Assembly (NCBI GenBank): GCA_022360955.1
Contig: JAKSBV010000277.1
Location: 1 to 50,129 of the forward strand
DNA from: Bacillota bacterium
Lineage (GTDB): Bacteria > Bacillota > Clostridia > SK-Y3
Length of the DNA stretch: 50,129 nucleotides
Direction of reading: 5' to 3'
Below the pieces are notes generated by a model that saw only the letters and a list, made by a program, of their open reading frames with translations, made no database searches and had not been told where the DNA came from. Positions 44,068 through 50,129 of the stretch are shown here, piece after piece (within the stretch, counting starts at the first letter, position 1; every line of letters begins with the position of its first letter). A program made the position numbers and the translations under genes.

Positions 44068-44230
44068 AACTCCCCCTGTAATCCATTATCTTATAATATA
44101 GTATAGCTTAGATAGAGATATTTAACACCTATCAATGTTTTCTAATTTCTATAAAGTTATTCGACATAAAAGGACGAATTCCTGCAATTTTTACTAAAAA
44201 ATTGATATGAATTTATTTCCAAAAACCAAA

Positions 44231-44283
44231 ATAAGGACTGTCGCACTAGTAATTATTTAACCCCTAGTGCGACAGTCCCTTAT
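44231..44283. terminator. Terminator of the rnf operon
   Basis: ATAAGGACTGTCGCACTAG and its complement form a stem of about 18 bp around a 14-base AT-rich loop. It lies 12 bp beyond the rnfB stop. The arm core AAGGACTGT is shared with the inverted repeat at 40104-40170. Confidence 0.85.
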
Positions 44284-44294
44284 TCTCAGCTGTT

Positions 44295-45269
44295 TTATCT
44301 CATTTCGATACACTTTTTAGGACATTTGACGGCACACAATGCACAACCTACACAATTCTCTTCAACAATCTTATGCTTGCCTTTAAGCTCCCCTTCAACA
44401 GCATCAAACTTACACTGTTTTTTACAAATCGTACAACCTATGCATTTGTCTTCATGGATATATGCTTTTTTGACTTCCGCTTTACCGTTAATGATGTTCT
44501 TAGGGCACTTTACAACACATTGATTGCAATTTACACACTTTTCGTAATCAATAATGGCTATATTATCCACTACATGCACCGCATCAAATTTACACGCCTT
44601 CTCACACAGCTTACATCCGATGCAACCTGTGCCACAAACAGCCCGGACCTCTTTTCCTTTGTCTTTCGATTTACACATGACCCATGTGGTACGGCTTTCC
44701 GGTATGAGTTCTATAACATTTTTGGGACAAGCCGTTACGCATTGACCGCAAGCAGTACACTTATCGGCATCTATCACCGCAATGCCGTCTTCCATCTTAA
44801 TGGCGTCAAACGGACAAGCTTTTGCACAGGTCCCCAAACCCAGACAGCCATATGCACAGCTTTTCGAGCCTCCTCCTAACTTGGAAGCCGCTATGCAGTC
44901 GGTAACACCATAATAGGCATATTTTTCTTTTGTTTGTTCATCCGTACCGTTGCAAAGTACTCTTGCTATCTTTCTCTCCGCGTTATCTACAGCGACACCC
45001 ATCACTTCCGCAATGGCCGCCGAAGTGCCCGCCCCTCCAACCGGGCATCCGTCTACAGGCGCCTTTCCTTCTACCACAGCAGCAGCAAAGGCCCCACATC
45101 CGGCAAAGCCGCATCCGCCACAATTAGCACCGGGTAAAGTATCGTTCACCAAAGGGATTCTTTCATCCACTTCTACTGCAAATTTTTGTGAAGCATACGC
45201 AAGCAGCGAACCGAATACCAGCCCTAAGCCACTCAAACTTAGCACCGGCGCAAGAATTTTATCTACCAT
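44295..45269 (-). CDS. rnfB: Rnf complex subunit B
   Basis: I prefer ATG 45269 (MVDKILAPVLSLSG) with GAGGTG 9 bases upstream; GTG 45281 is the alternative. The 324-residue protein has one N-terminal membrane helix, an Fe-S domain with CGGCGFAGC, and then a series of ferredoxin motifs: CLGLGTCAKACP, CTACGQCVTACP, CIGCKLCEKACK, CVNCNQCVVKCP, CIGCTICKKQCK and CVGCALCAVKCP. I count six such motifs plus the N-terminal cluster, as in clostridial RnfB. It is the entry point for electrons from reduced ferredoxin on the inner face of the membrane. It is last in the rnf operon, after a 190-bp gap with repeats. Confidence 0.96.
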   Translation of the reverse strand: MVDKILAPVLSLSGLGLVFGSLLAYASQKFAVEVDERIPLVNDTLPGANCGGCGFAGCGAFAAAVVEGKAPVDGCPVGGAGTSAAIAEVMGVAVDNAERKIARVLCNGTDEQTKEKYAYYGVTDCIAASKLGGGSKSCAYGCLGLGTCAKACPFDAIKMEDGIAVIDADKCTACGQCVTACPKNVIELIPESRTTWVMCKSKDKGKEVRAVCGTGCIGCKLCEKACKFDAVHVVDNIAIIDYEKCVNCNQCVVKCPKNIINGKAEVKKAYIHEDKCIGCTICKKQCKFDAVEGELKGKHKIVEENCVGCALCAVKCPKKCIEMR

Positions 45270-45290
45270 TTCCAATTTCACCTCACGTTT

Positions 45291-45458
45291 AGTGGGGAGT
45301 GGGGAGCCGGGAGCCGGGAGTCATTTGAACTCTCACTCTTACGCACTCTACACTGTACCCCTTTTCATTTTCCACATTTATAATAAGCATTGTAAACAGT
45401 CGGGACAAAGCATGAGGCTGCAGCTCTTCGCTCCTCACACCCTACTCCCTGCTATCCT
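45291..45458. repeat. Inverted heptad-repeat blocks between rnfA and rnfB
   Basis: The left block 45291-45318 reads AGTGGGG twice and AGCCGGG twice. The right block 45424-45458 reads CTCTTCG, CTCCTCA, CACCCTA, CTCCCTG, CTATCCT. The left is purine-rich and the right its rough complement, so the 180-bp gap may fold as one large stem-loop in the rnf transcript. Confidence 0.65.
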
Positions 45459-45461
45459 TAC

Positions 45462-46040
45462 TTAAAACTTCAACCCCTGGAATCCCAAAAACGCAATGGA
45501 GAGCAGCGCTGCGGTAATTAACGCAATGGGAAATCCTTGCAGTGGTTTCGGAATATCGGCAATCTCCAATCTTTCTCTCACCCCGGCAAATAAAACAATG
45601 GCAAGGGTAAACCCTATAGCGGCCCCTACACCATAGACCAGTGATTTGATAAGATTAAACTCTTTTTGTATATTGAGCAATGCTACCCCCAGCACGGCAC
45701 AATTGGTTGTAATAAGGGGCAAATACACGCCTAAAGCCTGATACAGTGTGGGGCTGGCCTTTTGTACGAACATTTCCACAAACTGTACCAATGCGGCAAT
45801 AACCAATATAAAAGCAATGGTCTGTAAATATTGGATATGAAAATGCTCCAATATAAAGGTCTGAACCAACCAGGTAATGAGTGAAGCCAGCACCATGACA
45901 AATGTAACGGCCATCCCCATTCCCAGCGCTGTCTCAACCTTTCTGGACACCCCTAGAAAAGGACAGATCCCCAAGAACTTTACCAGCACGAAGTTTTCAA
46001 TTAAAATGGCACCCAATGCGATTACAATTAGTTCTTTCAT
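45462..46040 (-). CDS. rnfA: Rnf complex subunit A
   Basis: The 192-residue integral membrane protein has six helices and the RnfA hallmarks [20 protein letters not shown] and [14 protein letters not shown], each with one conserved Cys (in GICPFLG and TNCAVLG) of the membrane [2Fe-2S] cluster that RnfA and RnfE share. Its ATG shares one base with the rnfE stop. It helps carry electrons across the membrane and couple them to ion pumping. Confidence 0.96.
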   Translation of the reverse strand: MKELIVIALGAILIENFVLVKFLGICPFLGVSRKVETALGMGMAVTFVMVLASLITWLVQTFILEHFHIQYLQTIAFILVIAALVQFVEMFVQKASPTLYQALGVYLPLITTNCAVLGVALLNIQKEFNLIKSLVYGVGAAIGFTLAIVLFAGVRERLEIADIPKPLQGFPIALITAALLSIAFLGFQGLKF

Positions 46041-46645
46041 CAGGCTTCACCTCCCTTTCTTCTTTGTGCAAACCAATTCATAATGCCCAAAATAATCCCA
46101 AGTCCCAAAAAAGCGCCGGGAGGAAGAATCATGATCAGTGCCGGCTGAAAACTCGCTCCAAACAGCGGGAGGCCCCAAAATGTTCCGTTCCCCAATACTT
46201 CTCTCAAACCTGCTAAAATGACCAGGGCAATTGTAAATCCCAAACCCATTCCCAAACCGTCAAAGAATGATTTGGTGGTGCTGTTTTTGGAAGCAAAGGC
46301 TTCCGCTCTGGCCAAAATAATACAGTTTACAACAATTAACGGAATAAAAAGTCCTAAAGACTTCGATAACTCGGGAAAATACGCTTTAAGCATCATATCT
46401 ATCAATGTCACAAAGCCGGCGATGATGACAATAAATGCCGGAATTCTGACTTTGGAAGGTATAAACTTTCTCAAAAGAGAAATAACTACGTTCGATCCAA
46501 GCAATACGGCTGTCGCCGAAAGTCCCATACCAATTCCGTTTTCGACCGTAGTCGTAACGGCAAGGATAGGACACATTCCCAGAAGCTGAATGAATACGGG
46601 ATTATCCTTTATAATACCTTTATTGAATTCTTTCATCAAACTCAC
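46040..46645 (-). CDS. rnfE: Rnf complex subunit E
   Basis: The 201-residue membrane protein has six helices and is a pseudo-twin of Rnf[19 protein letters not shown] and [17 protein letters not shown] carry the paired conserved Cys residues. It uses a GTG start at 46645, supported by GGGGGGAGG seven bases before. It lies between rnfG and rnfA with almost no spacing. Confidence 0.95.
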   Translation of the reverse strand: MSLMKEFNKGIIKDNPVFIQLLGMCPILAVTTTVENGIGMGLSATAVLLGSNVVISLLRKFIPSKVRIPAFIVIIAGFVTLIDMMLKAYFPELSKSLGLFIPLIVVNCIILARAEAFASKNSTTKSFFDGLGMGLGFTIALVILAGLREVLGNGTFWGLPLFGASFQPALIMILPPGAFLGLGIILGIMNWFAQRRKGGEA

Positions 46646-46664
46646 TTCTTTTCCTCCCCCCTGC

Positions 46665-47252
46665 TTACTTATCTAGTTGCTCATGATATATTTTTGCAGC
46701 TGCATTCACTCCTTGTGTGATCGCTTTGGATGTAACGGTAGCACCGCTGATAGACAAAATTTCATTGTCCTTCGGCGTACCGCTCTTAATCACTGTCAAC
46801 GGATTTGCAGTAGATTTTTCATGATACTGGTCCTTAAACTGAGGTTCCAGGGCTTTTGATCCCAATCCGGGCGTTTCCTGATGATTCACAATGTGAATAC
46901 CCGTCACTTTCCCTTCACTGTCAATGCCTACAATCATATCAATAGCACCGCTGAAACCTGTAGGAGCTACCCCTATGGAATACCCGACGGTATCGTCACC
47001 GGCTTTGCCTGCAAAAACACTGTCAATCATTTTATATTCTCCCGTTCCTACACCTTCAACCTCCACAGCTTCAAAAACCTCAGCGGAAGGAAGCACCGCT
47101 TTCCGGGCCTCATCCTGCGCCTTTGCATCTAATGCGGCGATTCTGCCTTCCGTCGACATATTCGCCACTGCCAGTACCAATGCCACTGTAAATGTAATTG
47201 CACATAAAACGGCACCCAGCTTCAAGATTTCCAAGATTTCATTTTTACGCAC
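46665..47252 (-). CDS. rnfG: Rnf complex subunit G
   Basis: The 195-residue protein has one N-terminal helix (about 12-32) and an outside FMN-binding domain. Thr172 in SISGATVTSKA is the site of covalent FMN attachment by a phosphoester bond (the S-G-A-T motif), and HQETPGLGSKAL is also conserved. It uses a GTG start at 47252, supported by GGGGAGGTGAAGG, and overlaps the rnfD stop by 8 bases. It passes electrons on the outer face of the membrane. Confidence 0.95.
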   Translation of the reverse strand: MRKNEILEILKLGAVLCAITFTVALVLAVANMSTEGRIAALDAKAQDEARKAVLPSAEVFEAVEVEGVGTGEYKMIDSVFAGKAGDDTVGYSIGVAPTGFSGAIDMIVGIDSEGKVTGIHIVNHQETPGLGSKALEPQFKDQYHEKSTANPLTVIKSGTPKDNEILSISGATVTSKAITQGVNAAAKIYHEQLDK

Positions 47253-48231
47253 CGGCCTTCACCTCCCCGAATTTCACAGGAATGGTATATCTATCGATCA
47301 ATGGGGCCGCCACATTCATGAGTAGTATGGAATAGGATACTCCTTCCGGATATCCGCCGTATAATCTTATAACGGACGTAATAACCCCGCATCCAATACC
47401 CATCACAATATGGCCTTTCGGCGTCACAGGAGAGGAGGCATAGTCTGTGGCCATGAAGAACGCCCCCAGCATCAGACCTCCGGAAAGCACATGATAAAGG
47501 GCATCCCCCGTGAAGAAACCGCTCTTCCCGAAAATAAATGTCAAAACTGCTACCGTAGTGATAAAAGTCACAGGGATTCTCCAGTTGATAATTCGTCTAT
47601 ATAAAAGGTAGCCTGCCCCTAACAGAAGTGCAAGGGCCGACGTTTCCCCTATACAACCGCCGATGTTCCCCAGAAACAAATCCATATACCGGGGGAGTTC
47701 CTGTCCTGCCGCCGCTTCCGCCCCTTGTATCAGTCCTAAAGGAGTCGCGGCACTCACCGCGTCTACATTCCCGAAGAAAGGCATCTTGGTAAACGGCTCA
47801 ACCCATTTGGTCATGGATGTGGGCCAGGATGCAAGTAAAAATGCTCTCGCTGCCAGAGCGGGATTCATAAAGTTCTGCCCCAAACCGCCAAACAACTGCT
47901 TTACAATAATGATAGCAAAAAAACTGCCCACTACAGGTATCCACAACGGTACGGCAGCAGGAAGATTAAATGCAAGCAATATGCCGGTTACCGCTGCACT
48001 CCAGTCGTTAACGGTCACCGGTTTTTTGCACATCTTTTGCCATAAATATTCCCAAACGACACAGCTTAGTATGGTCACTACCGTCACAATCAATGCCCTA
48101 AAGCCAAAATACAGCGTTCCTGCAATCAGTGCCGGCGTAAGCGCCAGAAACACGTCAAGCATGATTCTATTCACTGTTTCTTCCGACCTCACATGAGGAG
48201 AGGATGAAACAATCAGTCTATTGTTTAACAT
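47245..48231 (-). CDS. rnfD: Rnf complex subunit D
   Basis: The 328-residue protein has about nine membrane helices. It starts MLNNRLIVSSSPHVRSEETV, and Thr163 in VDAVSAATPLG is the expected covalent FMN site; ATDYASSPVTPKGHIVMGIG is a second hallmark. GGGGGGTTACAA precedes the ATG. RnfD is the likely site of ion translocation coupled to electron flow. A gap of 191 bp with heptad repeats separates it from rnfC. Confidence 0.96.
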   Translation of the reverse strand: MLNNRLIVSSSPHVRSEETVNRIMLDVFLALTPALIAGTLYFGFRALIVTVVTILSCVVWEYLWQKMCKKPVTVNDWSAAVTGILLAFNLPAAVPLWIPVVGSFFAIIIVKQLFGGLGQNFMNPALAARAFLLASWPTSMTKWVEPFTKMPFFGNVDAVSAATPLGLIQGAEAAAGQELPRYMDLFLGNIGGCIGETSALALLLGAGYLLYRRIINWRIPVTFITTVAVLTFIFGKSGFFTGDALYHVLSGGLMLGAFFMATDYASSPVTPKGHIVMGIGCGVITSVIRLYGGYPEGVSYSILLMNVAAPLIDRYTIPVKFGEVKAGA

Positions 48232-48251
48232 TTGTAACCCCCCGCTTTTTG

Positions 48252-48416
48252 TAATGAATAATTAATAATGAAGAATTAATAATTGGAAAAACCGCGTTCA
48301 CATTTGTAAATGGATTTTTATACTGAACCCTCTACGCCTCTATATATAATACCAAACAAAATGATTAACGATCATTTTGTTACACTCATTATTCATTATT
48401 AATTATTAATTGTTCA
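48252..48416. repeat. Inverted heptad-repeat blocks between rnfC and rnfD
   Basis: The left block 48252-48286 reads TAATGAA, TAATTAA, TAATGAA, GAATTAA, TAATTGG. The right block 48389-48416 reads TTATTCA, TTATTAA, TTATTAA, TTGTTCA and is roughly its complement. Inside, 48355-48381 is an 11-bp perfect stem (AACAAAATGAT with ATCATTTTGTT around TAACG). It interrupts the rnf operon. Confidence 0.65.
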
Positions 48417-48422
48417 TTGCTT

Positions 48423-49754
48423 TTAACTCTTCGCCGCTGCTCTTTTGTTTGCGATGATCGTCTGCTTTGCTACTCTGATGGTCTGAACCAAATGCCGCTT
48501 CGCAGGACATACATAGGAACAGCTTCCGCATTCTATACAATCTGCGGCATGATATGCTTCCGCTTTATCCAAATCATCTTTGACCGCATAGGCATTCAGG
48601 TAAAGGGGCAACAAATTCATCGGACATGCGTCCAGACATTTGCCACACCTTATGCATGGACCCTCAGGCTGCAATGTCACTTCTTTTTCAGTAAAGGCCA
48701 AGAGTCCCGACGTCCCTTTCACAACCGGAACATCTATTGAGAACTGGGCAATACCCATCATCGGGCCACCCATTACAATTTTGAACGGATCTTCTCTAAA
48801 GCCCCCGGACTTCTCAAATAAAGCTTTAAAGGGAGTCCCTATCCGTACCGAATAGTTTCTCGGTTCTTTCACCGCAGAACCGGATACGGTAACAATACGC
48901 CTTATCAAGGGCATACCCGTCTTAACAGCTCTTGCGATTGCGGTACACGTATCGATGTTATTTACGATGGCACCAACATCCGCGGGAAGCGCTCCGGAAG
49001 GAACCTCTTCTCCGGTAACAACCTGAATCAGTTGTTTTTCGGCACCTTGAGGATATTTTGTTTGAAGACGAACCACCTCAATGCCTTTTTCCTTCGCAGC
49101 GTGCTGCTCCATCACTTTAATAGCATCGGATTTATTCACTTCAATACCGATATACCCTTTGTCCAATCCCAAAACCTTCATAATAATCTTTAAGCCCGCA
49201 ATAACATCTTCCGGCTCCTCCAACATCACCCGGTGATCCGACGTCAAATAGGGCTCACATTCGGCACCATTAATGATCACATGGTTAATCTTTTTGTCCG
49301 GCGGCGGCGACAATTTTACAGAGGTAGGAAATCCGGCTCCCCCCATCCCTACAATCCCTGCTTCACGCACAATTTCAACGATTTCTTTCGGTTCCAGAGC
49401 AGACAGGTCTCCTTTGGGCGCTATGCTTTCGTGAACCGTATCCAACCCGTCATTTTCTATAATCACGGACATCACTTTAGAACCGCTGGGGTGAAGCACC
49501 GGTTCAATAGCAATGACCTTTCCGGATACACTTGCGTGAATAGGCGCACTGATAAAGGCTTTGGAGTCCGCTATCTTTTGTCCCATTTTCACCTGTTCTC
49601 CTACTGTAACCAAGGGTTCACAGGGTGCCCCGATATGCTGCTGCATTGGAAAAATTAATGTTTGCGGTGCATCCAAGGTTACTATATCAACACTTGCCGT
49701 AGCTGTCTTGTTGTCATGAGGATGAATACCACCTTTAAATGTTAAAATTTTCAC
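48423..49754 (-). CDS. rnfC: Rnf complex subunit C
   Basis: I prefer GTG 49754 (MKILTFKGGIHPHDNK) because AGGTGAGG lies just upstream; GTG 49766 overlaps that site. The 443-residue protein has a lipoyl-like N-terminal domain, an FMN and NADH region with GIVGMGGAGFPTSVKLSPPP and NGAECEPYLTSDHRVM, a SLBB segment and a C-terminal pair of [4Fe-4S] motifs (CIRCGKCLDACP and CIECGSCSYVCP). It transfers electrons between the complex and NAD. It is first in the operon, downstream of a promoter at 49794-49822. Confidence 0.97.
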   Translation of the reverse strand: MKILTFKGGIHPHDNKTATASVDIVTLDAPQTLIFPMQQHIGAPCEPLVTVGEQVKMGQKIADSKAFISAPIHASVSGKVIAIEPVLHPSGSKVMSVIIENDGLDTVHESIAPKGDLSALEPKEIVEIVREAGIVGMGGAGFPTSVKLSPPPDKKINHVIINGAECEPYLTSDHRVMLEEPEDVIAGLKIIMKVLGLDKGYIGIEVNKSDAIKVMEQHAAKEKGIEVVRLQTKYPQGAEKQLIQVVTGEEVPSGALPADVGAIVNNIDTCTAIARAVKTGMPLIRRIVTVSGSAVKEPRNYSVRIGTPFKALFEKSGGFREDPFKIVMGGPMMGIAQFSIDVPVVKGTSGLLAFTEKEVTLQPEGPCIRCGKCLDACPMNLLPLYLNAYAVKDDLDKAEAYHAADCIECGSCSYVCPAKRHLVQTIRVAKQTIIANKRAAAKS

Positions 49755-49793
49755 TTTTGACCTCACCTCTTTCTATTTGTCTAAGACATGTTT

Positions 49794-49822
49794 ATTATAC
49801 AATGAATGTATACAGAATACAA
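49794..49822 (-). promoter_or_regulatory. Predicted promoter of the rnf operon
   Basis: On the minus strand TTGTAT (49822-49817) and a perfect TATAAT (49799-49794) are separated by 17 bp, about 40 bp before the rnfC start. The -35 is weak. Confidence 0.65.
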
Positions 49823-50129
49823 TTGAAGTTAAATATTTCACAAATTTTTCTTTATTATTACATCCCTCAATCGTTTTGTACACACGCATTCTACGCCCTA
49901 CATCCAATGACTTTATAAGAAATTCGACCGCGCAATATTGTAAATAAAGTTCTTAAAATACATTTTTATCGCAAGGCAGAGGCTTGCCAATATTTATATT
50001 TTTTTACAGATAAAAATAGCCCCTTTAACAGGGCACACAAAACAACACTCCGCCCGGACCACGAAACGCCGGTATACAATCAGACTTTATATATAGAGAT
50101 TAAACAGTAAAGTCTGAAATATAATCGTA
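49823..50129. other. Right-edge intergenic region with hairpins
   Basis: No gene is visible. A GCAAG-GCAGAGG-CTTGC hairpin followed by a T-rich run lies near 49971-50010, a GCCC/GGGC pair near 50018-50034 and an inverted repeat AGACTTT/AAAGTCT at about 50082-50117. The first could end a gene reading rightward, but none is present in the window. Confidence 0.4.

Noticed and set aside
49823-50129. Riboswitch or tRNA at the right edge
   Set aside because: The hairpins there do not form a cloverleaf or any riboswitch core that I can recognise.

Overview
The window looks like chromosomal DNA of an anaerobic, low-to-medium GC Gram-positive bacterium of the class Clostridia that ferments amino acids and peptides. 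The basis is gene content: a complete six-subunit Rnf complex in the order C-D-G-E-A-B, an NfnAB-type transhydrogenase pair, an NADP-type glutamate dehydrogenase, a B12-dependent ribonucleotide reductase with NrdR boxes, a YesMN-type sugar-sensing pair, a SpoVB-like flippase, and AGGAGG-type ribosome sites. I cannot name the species.

Layout. 1-9480 (all minus strand): a polysaccharide-use locus with an AraC-type response regulator, its YesM-type kinase, a large secreted GH43-like protein, a broken sugar-ABC permease and an orphan solute-binding lipoprotein; the partner permease is absent, so the importer is probably dead. 9506-10868: a HAD-hydrolase fragment, a cysteine-type glutathione peroxidase and an iron-sulfur-flavoprotein-like reductase. 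11561-16676 (plus strand): an ABC exporter (ATPase plus two ABC-2 permeases) followed by its own kinase and regulator, the same set of parts as the Bacillus LnrJKLMN drug-sensing exporter. 16733-19343 (minus): a second ABC-2 exporter (ATPase plus two permeases). 19602-24344: a GNAT fragment, a SpoVB-like flippase and nrdJ.

24733-36358 is the most interesting region: a PucR-family regulator facing a minus-strand cluster of eight genes: an Asp/Glu/hydantoin racemase-like protein, DUF917, DUF1177, an unrecognised protein with a Cys-rich tail, AroM, two M29/NicX-like metallopeptidase-fold proteins and an OPT transporter between them. A peptidase D gene diverges from it. I infer a pathway that imports and breaks down a peptide-like or hydantoin-like compound; the substrate is unknown.

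36480-49754: a PQQ-propeller lipoprotein, a small conserved protein, gdhA, nfnB-nfnA, a DUF4015 glycosidase-like protein and the rnf operon. GdhA makes NADPH or consumes it, Nfn links NADPH, NADH and ferredoxin, and Rnf turns ferredoxin oxidation into an ion gradient, so the right-hand third is a redox and energy module for amino-acid fermentation.

The window is also rich in decay and small repeats: five gene fragments (two from LplB-type permeases, one HAD, one GNAT, one IS3-type OrfA), a family of about 95-bp inverted-repeat elements present at least four times, intergenic blocks of 7-base periodic repeats that interrupt the rnf operon twice, a 58-bp perfect palindrome, and several paired hairpins. 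No rRNA, tRNA, CRISPR array or intact insertion sequence was seen.
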